From Arthrobacter sp. EM1 (lineage in GTDB: Bacteria > Actinomycetota > Actinomycetes > Actinomycetales > Micrococcaceae): a stretch of 64,000 bases of DNA. Under the pieces are notes generated by a model that saw only the letters and a list, made by a program, of their open reading frames with translations, searched no databases and was not told the origin of the DNA. The translations under genes were made by a program, and so were the position numbers. The DNA lies in the NCBI RefSeq assembly GCF_029964055.1, contig NZ_CP124836.1, positions 2,666,001-2,730,000 on the forward strand, written 5' to 3'. Below are positions 28,535 to 37,806 of the stretch, piece after piece (position 1 is the first letter of the stretch; the number at the start of each line of letters is the position of its first letter).

Positions 28535-29881
28535 ATGGCATCGAATCTTGGCCGAAGGCACTTCCTGGGACTGGCCGGCGCAGGCGCCGGCGCCGCTGCG
28601 CTGTCTGCCTGCGGCGGCCCGTCCACCGGCGGCACTGCGGCAGCAACCACCGCCGCCGACATCGACTTCAACGGCGTCAAGCCGGCAGCTTCGATCGATT
28701 TCTGGAGCAACCACCCGGGCAAGTCCCAGGACGTGGAAAAAGCCATGATCGACAAGTTCCAGGCCAAATTCCCGGAGATCAAAGTCAACCTCGTCACCGC
28801 CGGGGCGAACTACGAGGAAATCGCACAGAAGTTCCAAACATCCCAGGCCGCCAAGTCAGGCCTTCCGGGCCTTGTGGTGCTCTCCGATGTCTGGTGGTTC
28901 CGCTACTACACCAACGGCAACATCATCCCGCTGGACAGCCTGGTCAAGCAGCTGGACATCAAGGTGGGGGATTTCCAAAAGTCCCTGGTCGCCGACTACC
29001 AGTACGAGGACAAGCAGTGGGCGCTCCCCTACGGCCGCTCCACCCCGCTGTTCTACTACAACAAGGACCACTTCAAGGCAGCCGGGCTGCCGGACCGCGC
29101 GCCGAAGACGTGGCAGGAATTTGCCGAGTGGGCCCCTAAGCTGCAGGCCAGCTCCGGCGCCCAGTATGCCTACATTTACCCGGCCCTGGCCGGGTACGCC
29201 GGCTGGACATTGCAAAATAACCTGTGGGGTTGGGGCGGCAGCTGGTCCAATGAATGGTCCATCAACTGCGATTCCGCCGAGTCGGTCGCCGCGCTGCAGT
29301 GGGCCCAGGACTCCATCTTCAAGGACAAGTGGGCAGGCGTCTCCTCCAAGGAAGCTGCCGACGACTTCGCCGCGGGCATTACCTCATCAACGATCTCCTC
29401 AACGGGTTCGCTGTTGGGGGTCCTGAAGTCCGCGAAGTTTAATGTCGGCGTCGGCTACCTCCCGGGCGGACCCAAGAACGAGAGCCCTGTGTGCCCCACC
29501 GGCGGTGCGGGATTGGGCATCCCCAGCGGCGTCAGCAAGGAGGTCCAGCTCGCAGCAGCCATGTTCCTGAAGTTCATTACGGAACCGGAAAACACGGCAG
29601 ACTTCTCCGCGGCCACCGGCTACATGCCCACCCGGACGTCCGCGGACATGACCGCTGTTCTCGCTGCCACCCCGCAGATCAAGACAGCCATGGACCAGCT
29701 CGCCGTGACGCGCGTGCAGGACAACGCGCGGGTGTTCCTGCCCGGCGCCGACCAGGAAATGGCCAAGTCCGCCGCGGCGATCCTCACCCAGCAGGGCGAT
29801 GTCCAGGCGACAATGACGGCACTCAAAAGCACCTTGGAAGGGATCTACACCAAGGACGTGAAGCCTAAACTCAAGAGCTAA
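28535..29881 (+). CDS. Extracellular solute-binding lipoprotein of a sugar ABC transporter (UgpB-like)
   Basis: 448 aa. The start MASNLGRRHFLGLAG carries a twin-arginine motif (R7-R8) and the lipobox LSAC with Cys26, so it is probably a Tat-exported lipoprotein. The mature part is a family 1 solute-binding protein: IDFWSNHPGKSQDVEKAMIDKFQAKFPEI, DVWWFRYYTNGNIIPLD, ALPYGRSTPLFYYNKDHF and a late Trp-rich NLWGWGGSWS. The pattern resembles UgpB-like binders, but the ligand is not certain. I chose the ATG at 28535 with GAGAGGA upstream; an ATG at 28457 overlapping the permease stop would bury the signal. No ATPase gene is present, so it likely uses a shared MsiK-type ATPase. Confidence 0.9.
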   Translation: MASNLGRRHFLGLAGAGAGAAALSACGGPSTGGTAAATTAADIDFNGVKPAASIDFWSNHPGKSQDVEKAMIDKFQAKFPEIKVNLVTAGANYEEIAQKFQTSQAAKSGLPGLVVLSDVWWFRYYTNGNIIPLDSLVKQLDIKVGDFQKSLVADYQYEDKQWALPYGRSTPLFYYNKDHFKAAGLPDRAPKTWQEFAEWAPKLQASSGAQYAYIYPALAGYAGWTLQNNLWGWGGSWSNEWSINCDSAESVAALQWAQDSIFKDKWAGVSSKEAADDFAAGITSSTISSTGSLLGVLKSAKFNVGVGYLPGGPKNESPVCPTGGAGLGIPSGVSKEVQLAAAMFLKFITEPENTADFSAATGYMPTRTSADMTAVLAATPQIKTAMDQLAVTRVQDNARVFLPGADQEMAKSAAAILTQQGDVQATMTALKSTLEGIYTKDVKPKLKS

Positions 29882-29899
29882 GTCCCTCCCACCCAACTG

Positions 29900-29949
29900 G
29901 CTCGCAGTTGTGGCCGTTTTGAGCACTCATAACGGCCACAACTGCGAGC
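29900..29949. terminator. 50-bp palindrome between convergent ABC operon and map
   Basis: A 19-bp outer stem (29900-29918 with 29931-29949) and an inner TGAG/CTCA stem, placed exactly between the convergent solute-binding protein and map stops. Its arm CGCAGTTGTGGC is shared with the palindrome at 7256-7295. A TTTT precedes the loop. Bidirectional terminator or dispersed palindromic repeat. Confidence 0.65.
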
Positions 29950-29967
29950 TACTTGGGTTAAGCGGGT

Positions 29968-30795
29968 TTAGGGAATCGGGACGGGCACGACGCCGAACGG
30001 TTCCAGCTTCGCCGCTCCCCCGTCCGGCGCGGACAGAACCCAGATGCCCTTCTCGTGGACCGCAACGGAATGTTCCCACTGGCAGGACCGTTTGCCGTCG
30101 GTGGTCACGACTGTCCAGTCGTCGTCCAGGACAGCGGTTTCGATGCTGCCCCGGACCAGCATGGGTTCGATGGCCAGGCACAGCCCGGGACGGATCTTCG
30201 GTCCGCGGTGAGTGGTGCGGAAGTTCGGTACGTCCGGGGCCATATGCATTTCGGAACCGATGCCGTGGCCCACATAGTCCTCGAGGATGCCCAAGGCCTT
30301 GCCGGGCACGGAGGAAACGTAATCGTCGACGGCGTTCCCGACGTCGCCGACGAACTTCCCGGTCGCGAGGGCGGCAATCCCATGCCACATTGCGCTCTCG
30401 GTGACGTCGGAGAGCCTCTGGTCCTCAGGATCGGCCGTGCCCACGATAACGGTTCGCGCGGAGTCCGAGTGCCACCCGTCCAGGATCGCGCCGCCGTCGA
30501 TCGAAAGGATATCCCCGTCCGCCAGGACGCGGCCGCCGGGGATGCCGTGCACTACTTCCTCGTTGACCGAGGTGCAGATGGTCGCGGGGAACCCGTGGTA
30601 TCCGAGGAAATTCGATGTGGCACCAGCGTCCTTGAGGACGGCGGCGAACACAGCGTCAAGGTCTTTGGTGGTCTTCCCCGGCGCGGCCGCCGCTGTCGCG
30701 GCGTCAAGGGCCCGGCTGAGGACGAGCCCGGCCTGGTGCATGGAACGCATCTGGGCGTTGGTCTTGTATTCGATGCGTGGCTGGCCGAATGCCAT
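29968..30795 (-). CDS. map: Methionine aminopeptidase, type I
   Basis: Removes the initiator Met from new proteins. 275 aa. All five metal ligands are present with family spacing: D100 (SIDGG), D111 (WHSDSART), H177 (GHGIG), E210 (AIEPM) and E241 (QWEHS). HGFPATICTSVNEEVVHGIP is conserved. I chose the ATG at 30795 with AAGGAAG upstream. It follows adk across a 103-bp gap with a strong hairpin, so it may be expressed partly on its own. infA, its usual next neighbour, is 4.6 kb away here. Confidence 0.96.
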   Translation of the reverse strand: MAFGQPRIEYKTNAQMRSMHQAGLVLSRALDAATAAAAPGKTTKDLDAVFAAVLKDAGATSNFLGYHGFPATICTSVNEEVVHGIPGGRVLADGDILSIDGGAILDGWHSDSARTVIVGTADPEDQRLSDVTESAMWHGIAALATGKFVGDVGNAVDDYVSSVPGKALGILEDYVGHGIGSEMHMAPDVPNFRTTHRGPKIRPGLCLAIEPMLVRGSIETAVLDDDWTVVTTDGKRSCQWEHSVAVHEKGIWVLSAPDGGAAKLEPFGVVPVPIP

Positions 30796-30850
30796 TCGCA
30801 ACTTCCTTTCGGTGGGGCCGGCCGCCCCGATGGGCGGATGGCCAAATGGC

Positions 30851-30883
30851 TGAGGCCCCTCCCGGTTCACGGGAGGGGCCTCA
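30851..30883 (-). terminator. 14-bp hairpin between adk and map
   Basis: A perfect 14-bp stem (30851-30864 with 30870-30883) and a 5-nt loop, 16 nt beyond the adk stop. No T-run. Probably a terminator or attenuator at the end of secY-adk. Confidence 0.65.
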
Positions 30884-30898
30884 AGGTTCATGATCCGG

Positions 30899-31477
30899 TC
30901 AGGCCGACTGGGCCGCTTTGATCGCTTCCATCACACGGTCGGTGACCTCGTCGATGCCGCCAATGCCATCAACACGGGTCAGGATGCCACGCTCGGCGTA
31001 CTTGGCGACGACGGCTTCCGTCTGGCCGTGGTAGAGGTCGAGGCGGTGCCGGATGACGGCTTCGTTGTCGTCGGAGCGTCCGGTTTCCCTGGCGCGGCCC
31101 AGCAGGCGGGTGACAAGCTCCTCGTCGTCGGCCGTCAGCTGCAGGACGACGTCGAGCTTCTGGTCCCCTTCGGCGAGGATCCCGTCGAGGTAGTCGACCT
31201 GCGCTGTGGTCCGCGGGTAGCCGTCGAGGAGGAAGCCGTTCCCGACGTCGCCCTCCTGCAGCCGGTCGCGAACCATCTTGTTGGTCACGCTGTCCGGGAC
31301 AAAGTCGCCGGCGTCCATGTACTTCTTGGCTTCGATGCCCAACGGCGTCTCACCCTTGACGTTGGCGCGGAAGATATCTCCCGTGGAGATCGCAATAACG
31401 CCGAGGCGCTCAGAAATGCGTTCCGCCTGCGTACCCTTGCCGGATCCGGGAGGTCCGATAATCAACATTCTCGTCAT
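30899..31477 (-). CDS. adk: Adenylate kinase (short-LID form)
   Basis: Interconverts 2 ADP with ATP and AMP. 192 aa. P-loop GPPGSGKGT is at residues 8-16, AMP-site DGYPRT is present, and the LID is short (GRARETGRSDDN) without the zinc insertion of longer forms, as in other actinobacteria. The start overlaps the secY stop (ATGA), so the two genes are translationally coupled. Confidence 0.97.
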   Translation of the reverse strand: MTRMLIIGPPGSGKGTQAERISERLGVIAISTGDIFRANVKGETPLGIEAKKYMDAGDFVPDSVTNKMVRDRLQEGDVGNGFLLDGYPRTTAQVDYLDGILAEGDQKLDVVLQLTADDEELVTRLLGRARETGRSDDNEAVIRHRLDLYHGQTEAVVAKYAERGILTRVDGIGGIDEVTDRVMEAIKAAQSA

Positions 31478-32784
31478 CGCAAAAGCCCTTCGTAGTGACG
31501 CTGCTGTAGCTGCGCGTCAATCTGCTTGACGGTCTCCAACCCGACGCCGACCATAATCAGGATCGACGTACCACCGAACGGGAAGTTCTGGTTGGCGTTG
31601 ATCAGGACCAGGGCGACCAGCGGGATAAGTGCCACAAAAGCGAGGTAAATGGCACCGGGAAGCGTGATCCTGGCAAGCACGTACTGCAGGTAATCTGCAG
31701 TCGGCTTGCCGGCACGGATACCCGGAATGAAGCCGCCGTACTTCTTCATGTTCTCAGATACTTCTTCAGGGTTGAAAGTGATCGCAACATAGAAGTAAGT
31801 GAAGAACACAATCATGGCGAAATAGAGCGCCATGTAGACGGGGTGGTCACCGCGGACCAGGTTGTTGTTGATCCACTCCACCCAGGGGGCCAGCTGCTCG
31901 CCGGGCTTGGGCTGGTTGAACTGCGAGATCAGGCCCGGCAGGTACAGCATCGACGAAGCGAAGATGACGGGAACGACGCCGGCCATGTTCACCTTGATCG
32001 GGATGTAGGTACTGGTGCCCCCCACGGTGCGGCGGCCGATCATGCGCTTGGCGTACTGCACCGGGATGCGCCGCTGGGACTGCTCCACAAAGACCACGGC
32101 GGCCACCGTCAGCAATCCGATGACCAGGACCAGGAAGAAGGTGCCCGGACCCTTGGAGGTCCAGATGCCACCCAGGGAGCCGGGGAAGCTGGAGACGATC
32201 GAGGTGAAGATGAGCAGCGACATGCCGTTGCCAACACCCTTTTCGGTCACAAGCTCGCCCATCCACATGATCAGGCCGGTGCCGGCCGTGAGCGTGATGA
32301 TGATCAGGATGGTGGTCACGATGCCGGTGTCCGGGATGATCGGCAGCTGGCAGTTGGGCAGCAGTTGGCCGGAGCGGGCCAACGACACCAGGGTCGTGGC
32401 ATTCAACAGGCCCAGCGCGATCGTAAGGTAACGCGTGTACTGCGTCAGCTTCGATTGGCCGGAGGCACCTTCTTCGTACAACATCTGGAACCGGGGAATA
32501 ACCACCCGGAGCAGCTGGACGATGATACTGGCCGTGATGTAGGGCATGATGCCCAGGGCGAAGACGGACACCTGCAGCAGCGCACCGCCGCTAAACAGGT
32601 TGACGAGCTGGTAGATACCGCCCGAGGTCTGACCGTTCTGCAAGCATTGCTGGACATTCTGGTAGCTCACACCGGGCGAGGGGACAAAGGCACCCAAGCG
32701 GAAGATGGTGATGATTCCCAGCGTGAACAACAACTTGCGTCGCAGATCAGGCGTGCGAAAGGCCCGGCCAAATGCGCTAAGCAA
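31474..32784 (-). CDS. secY: Protein translocase subunit SecY
   Basis: Channel subunit of the SecYEG translocon. 436 aa with ten membrane helices. MLSAFGRAFRTPDLRRKLLFTLGIITIFRLGAFVPSPGV is the canonical start; GASGQSKLTQYTRY and QYVLARITLPGA are in the expected places. The start is TTG at 32784 with a very strong AGGAGG 5 nt upstream. A terminator separates it from rplO, so it has its own promoter. Confidence 0.97.
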   Translation of the reverse strand: MLSAFGRAFRTPDLRRKLLFTLGIITIFRLGAFVPSPGVSYQNVQQCLQNGQTSGGIYQLVNLFSGGALLQVSVFALGIMPYITASIIVQLLRVVIPRFQMLYEEGASGQSKLTQYTRYLTIALGLLNATTLVSLARSGQLLPNCQLPIIPDTGIVTTILIIITLTAGTGLIMWMGELVTEKGVGNGMSLLIFTSIVSSFPGSLGGIWTSKGPGTFFLVLVIGLLTVAAVVFVEQSQRRIPVQYAKRMIGRRTVGGTSTYIPIKVNMAGVVPVIFASSMLYLPGLISQFNQPKPGEQLAPWVEWINNNLVRGDHPVYMALYFAMIVFFTYFYVAITFNPEEVSENMKKYGGFIPGIRAGKPTADYLQYVLARITLPGAIYLAFVALIPLVALVLINANQNFPFGGTSILIMVGVGLETVKQIDAQLQQRHYEGLLR

Positions 32785-32894
32785 GCGTCCTCCTGAGTAT
32801 TAAGTAAAGTCGTGTGAGGCAGGTCAAATAAACCCAACAACCGAGTCTAACGGGTGGACGCGCCCTGCGAACAATCGCCGGACCGGGAAACGAG
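32785..32894 (-). promoter_or_regulatory. secY-adk promoter region
   Basis: After the rplO terminator the minus strand has TTGTTC (32869-32874) and TAGACT (32844-32849) with 19-nt spacing, giving a leader of about 55 nt. A second possible pair further down is TTGACC with TTAATA. The TAGACT -10 is the same hexamer seen before truA and tuf. Confidence 0.5.
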
Positions 32895-32941
32895 AAAAAC
32901 TCCCGGCAGCCGGGGCCGAAGCCCCGGCTACCGGGAGTTTT
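32895..32941 (-). terminator. Intrinsic terminator of the spc operon between rplO and secY
   Basis: 21-nt arms with a single mismatch and a 4-nt loop, CGAA as read on the plus strand (TTCG in the minus-strand transcript). On the minus strand the stem ends in a run of T (GGGAGTTTTTC). This is the clearest rho-independent terminator in the window. Confidence 0.9.
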
Positions 32942-32969
32942 CACAACGGGCAACTGCCCCGCCGCCTCC

Positions 32970-33464
32970 TTAGAGGGCGGTGGTGCTTCCGCCTGCTGCG
33001 GCAATCTTCTCTGCGGCGCTGGCCGAGAATGCGTGCACGGTGACGTCAACCTTGACGGTGATGTCACCGGTGCCCAGCACCTTGACGGGCTGGTTCTTGC
33101 GAACCGCACCCTTTTCGACCAGGTTCTCCACGGTGACTGCGCCACCTTCCGGGAACAGCTCGTTGAGCTTGTCCAGGTTTACTACCTGGAACTCAACCCG
33201 GAACGGGTTCTTGAAACCGCGCAGTTTCGGCAGGCGCATGTGCAGCGGCAACTGGCCGCCGGCAAAGCCAGCCTTGATCTGGTAGCGGGCCTTCGTACCC
33301 TTGGTACCGCGACCAGCGGTCTTACCCTTGGAACCTTCGCCACGACCAACACGGGTCCTGGCGGTCTTGGCACCCGGGGCGGGACGCAGGTGGTGAACCT
33401 TCAGTGCGTTCTGCTTCTCAGCAGCGGCGCCCTGTGCCTTTTCGGCGGTGTTCTTCTCTGCCAT
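32970..33464 (-). CDS. rplO: 50S ribosomal protein L15
   Basis: 164 aa. A 20-residue Ala/Glu/Lys start precedes [36 protein letters not shown], the Gly-rich RNA-binding region. [18 protein letters not shown] is conserved. Its start directly abuts the rpmD stop. Last gene before the spc terminator. Confidence 0.98.
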   Translation of the reverse strand: MAEKNTAEKAQGAAAEKQNALKVHHLRPAPGAKTARTRVGRGEGSKGKTAGRGTKGTKARYQIKAGFAGGQLPLHMRLPKLRGFKNPFRVEFQVVNLDKLNELFPEGGAVTVENLVEKGAVRKNQPVKVLGTGDITVKVDVTVHAFSASAAEKIAAAGGSTTAL

Positions 33465-33671
33465 TTACTTCGCCTCCTCTACCTTTACCAGGTGCGGAAC
33501 CGTGTTGAGCATTCCGACGGTCACGGCGTCGGCGGTGCGGACAACGGTGTGTCCGATCCGCTTCAGGCCGAGGGACCGAAGGGTGTCGCGCTGGTTCTGC
33601 TTGCCGCCAATGGCGGACTTGATCTGAGTGATCTCCAACTGTGCGTCGGAGACAAGCACGTTCTTAGCCAA
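33465..33671 (-). CDS. rpmD: 50S ribosomal protein L30
   Basis: 68 aa, core [34 protein letters not shown]. The start is TTG at 33671 with AGGTG upstream, 3 nt after the rpsE stop. Confidence 0.97.
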   Translation of the reverse strand: MAKNVLVSDAQLEITQIKSAIGGKQNQRDTLRSLGLKRIGHTVVRTADAVTVGMLNTVPHLVKVEEAK

Positions 33672-33674
33672 GAC

Positions 33675-34388
33675 TCAGACACCTGCCTTCTGGTTCAAAA
33701 GCGCCTTCACCATTGCCGGCGGAGCGATCTCGTCGAGCGGGAGGCCGCGGCGTGCTGCCACTGCTGCCGGCTCTTCGAGGCGCTTCAGCGCGTCAACGGT
33801 CGCGTGCACGATGTTGATGGCGTTGGAAGATCCGAGCGACTTGGAGAGGATGTCGTGGATGCCCACGCACTCCAGTACTGCACGGACCGGACCGCCGGCG
33901 ATCACACCGGTACCGGCGGAAGCCGGACGCAGCATAACAACGCCTGCGGCGGCTTCACCCTGAACGCGGTGCGGGATGGTGCTGCCGATGCGGGGGACGC
34001 GGAAGAAGGACTTCTTGGCTTCTTCGACGCCCTTCGCGATGGCGGCAGGAACTTCCTTAGCCTTGCCGTAGCCAACGCCGACCATACCGTTGCCGTCACC
34101 GACGACGACGAGGGCGGTGAAGCTGAAGCGACGACCACCCTTGACGACCTTGGAAACACGGTTGATGGTTACGACGCGCTCTACGAACTGGCTCTTTTCG
34201 GCTTCACGGCCACCATCGCGGCCACCACGGCCACCACGGTCGCCACGGCCCTGGCCGCGGTCGCCACGCTCGCCGCGACGAGCGCCACCACGGGCGCCGT
34301 CAGCGGCAGCAGCAGGCGCAGCGGTCTCAGTTGCCGGAGCAGCTACAGCTTCAGTCACCTGAATGTCCTTTTCGTTATTTTCGGTCAC
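33675..34388 (-). CDS. rpsE: 30S ribosomal protein S5 with an Arg/Gly/Asp-rich N-terminal extension
   Basis: S5 is at the mRNA entry site and in decoding fidelity. The conserved core starts near residue 65 ([25 protein letters not shown]) with [15 protein letters not shown] and HATVDAL later. The first 65 residues are unusual: an Ala/Thr stretch and then an RG/RD-rich run ([19 protein letters not shown]). Total 237 aa against about 167 in E. coli. The start is GTG overlapping the rplR stop (GTGA). Confidence 0.97.
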   Translation of the reverse strand: MTENNEKDIQVTEAVAAPATETAAPAAAADGARGGARRGERGDRGQGRGDRGGRGGRDGGREAEKSQFVERVVTINRVSKVVKGGRRFSFTALVVVGDGNGMVGVGYGKAKEVPAAIAKGVEEAKKSFFRVPRIGSTIPHRVQGEAAAGVVMLRPASAGTGVIAGGPVRAVLECVGIHDILSKSLGSSNAINIVHATVDALKRLEEPAAVAARRGLPLDEIAPPAMVKALLNQKAGV

Positions 34389-34768
34389 AGTGCCAGCCCA
34401 CCTTCACGTGCGCCGTCAGCGACGGCGGCGATCCGGCCGTGGTACTTGTTACCACCGCGGTCGAAGACAACTGCTTCGATACCGGCAGCCTTGGCACGCT
34501 CGGCGACGAGCTCGCCAACGCGCTTGGCCTTGGCAGTCTTGTCACCGTCGAATGCACGAAGGTCGGCTTCCAAAGTGGAGGCGCTCGCTACGGTCAGGCC
34601 CTTGCTGTCATCAACAACCTGGACGAATACGTGGCGTGCGGACCGGTTGACGACCAGACGAGGACGTACAGCCGTTCCGGAAATGCGCTTGCGGATACGA
34701 AGCTGGCGACGGCTGCGCTGGGCAGACTTGCTCTTGTTCGTACGCTTCTTGTTAATTGCGATCGCCAT
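34385..34768 (-). CDS. rplR: 50S ribosomal protein L18
   Basis: 5S-rRNA-binding protein, 127 aa. [51 protein letters not shown] and [24 protein letters not shown] are conserved. Two nt after rplF. Confidence 0.98.
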   Translation of the reverse strand: MAIAINKKRTNKSKSAQRSRRQLRIRKRISGTAVRPRLVVNRSARHVFVQVVDDSKGLTVASASTLEADLRAFDGDKTAKAKRVGELVAERAKAAGIEAVVFDRGGNKYHGRIAAVADGAREGGLAL

Positions 34769-34770
34769 GG

Positions 34771-35307
34771 TTACTTACCAGCCTTTCCGACCTTGCGGCG
34801 GATGACTTCGCCTGCGTAGCGGATGCCCTTGCCCTTGTAGGGGTCCGGCTTCCGCAGCTTGCGAATGTTGGCAGCAACCTCGCCGACCTGCTGCTTGGAG
34901 ATACCTGAAACAGAGAGCTTGGTCGGGGTCTCTACTGCAAAGGTGATGCCGTTCGGTGCCGTGATGTTAACCGGGTGGCTGTAGCCCAGAGCGAACTCCA
35001 GGTCAGTTCCCTTTGCCTGAACGCGGTAACCGGTACCGACAATTTCAAGCTTCTTCTCGTAGCCTGCGGTGACACCCTGGATCATGTTGGCGATCAGGGT
35101 GCGGGTCAGGCCGTGCAGCGAACGTGAGGCGCGCTCATCGTTCGGGCGGGCGACGGTCAGGGTGCCATCTTCCAGGGAAACCTCGATCGGGCTGGCCACA
35201 GTGTGGCTCAGCTCGCCTTTGGAACCCTTGACGCTGACGACAGAGCCGTCAACCTTGACCTCAACGCCGGCAGGAACGGTGATGGGGAGACGTCCAATAC
35301 GTGACAT
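34771..35307 (-). CDS. rplF: 50S ribosomal protein L6
   Basis: 178 aa, two L6 repeats near the GTPase centre. [37 protein letters not shown] and [27 protein letters not shown] are conserved. Confidence 0.98.
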   Translation of the reverse strand: MSRIGRLPITVPAGVEVKVDGSVVSVKGSKGELSHTVASPIEVSLEDGTLTVARPNDERASRSLHGLTRTLIANMIQGVTAGYEKKLEIVGTGYRVQAKGTDLEFALGYSHPVNITAPNGITFAVETPTKLSVSGISKQQVGEVAANIRKLRKPDPYKGKGIRYAGEVIRRKVGKAGK

Positions 35308-35325
35308 TATTCTCTTCCTTTCCCG

Positions 35326-35724
35326 TTACCAGACGTAAGCGAGGACTTCGCCGCCCACGCCCTTCTTGCCGGCCTGCTTGTCAGTCAAGAGGCCGGAAGA
35401 GGTGGACAGGATTGCGACACCCAGGCCACCGAGCACGTGCGGCAGGTTGGTGGACTTTGCGTAAACGCGCAGTCCCGGCTTGGAAATACGACGAACGCCA
35501 GCGATTGAACGCTCGCGGTTCGGACCGAACTTGAGCTCGAGGGTCAGCTTCTTGCCAACCTCCGCGTCTTCTTCTTTCCAGGAGGCGATGTAACCCTCGG
35601 CCTTCAGGATGTCGGCAACGCGTGCCTTGAGCTTGCTGTACGGCATAGACACGGATTCGTGGTATGCCGAGTTTGCGTTGCGCAGACGCGTAAGCATGTC
35701 TGCGACGGGATCTGTCATTGTCAT
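35326..35724 (-). CDS. rpsH: 30S ribosomal protein S8
   Basis: 132 aa. [29 protein letters not shown] and the C-terminal [20 protein letters not shown] are conserved. An ATG at 35724 gives MTMTDP; the second Met (35718) is an equal candidate. In E. coli S8 represses the spc operon by binding a structure near rplE; the hairpin just upstream of this gene is a candidate for similar control. Confidence 0.98.
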   Translation of the reverse strand: MTMTDPVADMLTRLRNANSAYHESVSMPYSKLKARVADILKAEGYIASWKEEDAEVGKKLTLELKFGPNRERSIAGVRRISKPGLRVYAKSTNLPHVLGGLGVAILSTSSGLLTDKQAGKKGVGGEVLAYVW

Positions 35725-35758
35725 GGTGGGCTCTTGCCCTTCCTCATAACGGTTTCCA

Positions 35759-35796
35759 CCGTGCTGGGCAGCCGAACAAGTTCGGAACCAGCACGG
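35759..35796 (-). promoter_or_regulatory. Two-part hairpin in the rplE-rpsH gap
   Basis: A 9-bp outer stem (CCGTGCTGG with CCAGCACGG) and a 6-bp inner stem (CCGAAC with GTTCGG). It fills the position where rpsN lies in most spc operons. Candidate S8 control or processing site. Confidence 0.5.
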
Positions 35797-35818
35797 ACGG
35801 ACCTTTTACGTAGCTAGA

Positions 35819-36400
35819 TTAATCTTCGGTCTTGAACGGGAAGCCAAGCGCCTTGAGCAGCGAGCGGCCTTCGTTGTCGGTCTTGGCAGTGGTCACGACG
35901 GTGATGTCCATGCCGCGAACGCGGTCGATGGAATCCTGGTCGATCTCGTGGAACATAACCTGCTCGGTCAGACCGAAGGTGTAGTTGCCGTTGCCGTCGA
36001 ACTGCTTGCCGCTGAGGCCCCGGAAGTCGCGGATACGCGGCAGAGCCAGCGTGACCAGACGGTCCAGGAATTCCCACATACGGTCCCCACGCAGAGTTGC
36101 GTGTGCACCGATCGGCATGCCTTCGCGCAGCTTGAACTGTGCGATCGACTTGCGGGCTTTGGTTACCTGCGGCTTCTGGCCGGTGATCAGGGTCAGATCG
36201 CGGACAGCGCCGTCGATCAGCTTGGAGTCCTTGGCGGCATCTCCAACACCCATGTTCACAACGACCTTCACCAGACGGGGAACCTGGTTGACGTTCTCGT
36301 ACTTGAATTCCTCAACGAGCGTGCTCTTGATGGAATCCGCGTACTTGGTCTTCAGACGAGGAACGATCTTGCTTGCCGGAGTCTCGAGAGTCTCAGTCAT
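35819..36400 (-). CDS. rplE: 50S ribosomal protein L5
   Basis: 5S-rRNA-binding protein of the central protuberance, 193 aa. [49 protein letters not shown] and [20 protein letters not shown] are conserved. The start overlaps the rplX stop by one base (TAATG). Confidence 0.98.
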   Translation of the reverse strand: MTETLETPASKIVPRLKTKYADSIKSTLVEEFKYENVNQVPRLVKVVVNMGVGDAAKDSKLIDGAVRDLTLITGQKPQVTKARKSIAQFKLREGMPIGAHATLRGDRMWEFLDRLVTLALPRIRDFRGLSGKQFDGNGNYTFGLTEQVMFHEIDQDSIDRVRGMDITVVTTAKTDNEGRSLLKALGFPFKTED

Positions 36401-36759
36401 TAGATGTCCTTTCCTGAGCTCTTGGCCACGCGGACACGCACTTCGCGCTTCACGCCATCGCGCTCAACGGTCTCGGTGCGGAAACCGACGCGGGTGGGCT
36501 TTTTGGTGGACGGGTCAACCAGTGCCACGTTGGAGATGTGGATCGTAGCCTCGACGACTTCGATGCCACCGGTCTTGGTGCCGCGCTGCGACTGACCGAC
36601 CTTGGTGTGCTTGGTTACGCGGTTGATACCTTCGACCAACACGCGGTTGGACTCGGGGTATACGCGCAGAACCTTGCCCTGCTTGCCCTTGTCACCGCCG
36701 CGCTCAGCCTTGGCACCGGTGATGACCTGAACCAGGTCGCCCTTTTTGATCTTAGCCAT
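36400..36759 (-). CDS. rplX: 50S ribosomal protein L24
   Basis: 119 aa. [31 protein letters not shown] is the KOW motif; [12 protein letters not shown] follows. Three nt after rplN. Confidence 0.98.
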   Translation of the reverse strand: MAKIKKGDLVQVITGAKAERGGDKGKQGKVLRVYPESNRVLVEGINRVTKHTKVGQSQRGTKTGGIEVVEATIHISNVALVDPSTKKPTRVGFRTETVERDGVKREVRVRVAKSSGKDI

Positions 36760-36762
36760 GGA

Positions 36763-37131
36763 CTAAAGCACCTCCGGAGCCAGAGAAACGATCTTCATGA
36801 ACTTCTTATCGCGAAGTTCACGACCAACCGGTCCGAAGATGCGGGTACCGCGGGGGTCACCGTCAGCCTTCAGGATCACAGCTGCGTTCTCGTCAAACTT
36901 GATATAGGAACCATCCGCACGGCGGCGTTCCTTCTTGGTACGGACGATGACAGCCTTGACGACGTCGCCCTTTTTTACGTTGCCGCCCGGAATTGCGTCC
37001 TTGACGGTAGCGACGATTACGTCGCCAATGCCTGCGTAGCGACGGCCAGATCCACCGAGAACGCGAATGGTAAGGATTTCCTTAGCACCCGTGTTGTCGG
37101 CGACCTTGAGTCGCGACTCCTGCTGAATCAC
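36763..37131 (-). CDS. rplN: 50S ribosomal protein L14
   Basis: 122 aa from a GTG at 37131 with AAGGAG upstream. [28 protein letters not shown] and [28 protein letters not shown] are conserved. First gene of the spc operon. Confidence 0.98.
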   Translation of the reverse strand: MIQQESRLKVADNTGAKEILTIRVLGGSGRRYAGIGDVIVATVKDAIPGGNVKKGDVVKAVIVRTKKERRRADGSYIKFDENAAVILKADGDPRGTRIFGPVGRELRDKKFMKIVSLAPEVL

Positions 37132-37436
37132 TATTTACTCCTTGCGTCGCGCGGGTTCTCAGACCGAAAGTCTTCCTACGGAATGAGCCTTGCGGAACGG
37201 TTGATCGGGGTGTCTCTTGACCTGCCTGGATTTTGCCAGACCAGGCCTAAACTCCCGTGCCAAAAACATTTGCTTCCCTGATGAATCCCGACGGGTCGGG
37301 GCAGCAGGGGGCACTATGCCGTGGCACGATTGTTTACGAGTTTGATGACAGCGCACAGAGGGCGCCATACAAACTCAAAATCTTAGCACGTTTCAGGCGT
37401 ATCCCCATATCACGGCAGCGACGCCGGCGGGAAACG
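37132..37436 (-). promoter_or_regulatory. spc operon promoter and long leader
   Basis: 305 bp with no gene. TAAGAT at 37380-37385 on the minus strand is a good -10 (weak -35 ATGGGG at 17 nt), which would give a leader of about 240 nt. GAGTTTG/CAAACTC arms (37338-37344, 37370-37376) could form a hairpin close to the transcript start. The separation by a terminator shows that S10 and spc are distinct units here. Confidence 0.5.
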
Positions 37437-37474
37437 GAGAAACCCCCGCGCCCAGAAGGGAACGGGGGTTTCTC
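37437..37474 (-). terminator. S10 operon terminator after rpsQ
   Basis: A perfect 12-bp stem (GAGAAACCCCCG with CGGGGGTTTCTC) and a 14-nt loop, 24 nt beyond the rpsQ stop, with TTTCTC at the stem end on the minus strand. Confidence 0.8.
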
Positions 37475-37497
37475 GACTCACAGCGAGGCTGCAGGTG

Positions 37498-37806
37498 TTA
37501 CTTGGCCTTCTCGAGGATCTCCACCAGACGCCACCGCTTGGTAGCGGAGAGCGGGCGGGTCTCGGCGAGGAGAACGAGGTCGCCGATGCCGGCGCTGTTC
37601 TCTTCGTCGTGAGCCTTGATCTTCGTGTTGCGGCGAAGGACCTTGCCATAGAGGGCGTGCTTCACACGGTCCTCGACCTGGACAACAATGGTCTTTTCCA
37701 TCTTGTCCGAGACCACGTAGCCGCGCTTCGTCTTACGGTCACCGCGCTCGTCAGCCGTAGCTGCGCCGGAAACAGTTTCCGTCACGTTCTCGTCCTTTTC
37801 ACTCAC
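37498..37806 (-). CDS. rpsQ: 30S ribosomal protein S17
   Basis: 102 aa. A 25-residue acidic start precedes [35 protein letters not shown]. The start is GTG overlapping the rpmC stop (GTGA). Last gene of the S10 operon. Confidence 0.98.
   Translation of the reverse strand: MSEKDENVTETVSGAATADERGDRKTKRGYVVSDKMEKTIVVQVEDRVKHALYGKVLRRNTKIKAHDEENSAGIGDLVLLAETRPLSATKRWRLVEILEKAK

Noticed and set aside
35725..35818. Searched for a hidden rpsN (S14) gene
   Set aside because: No frame with the CxxC or KxRR motifs of S14 on either strand; the gap holds a hairpin.
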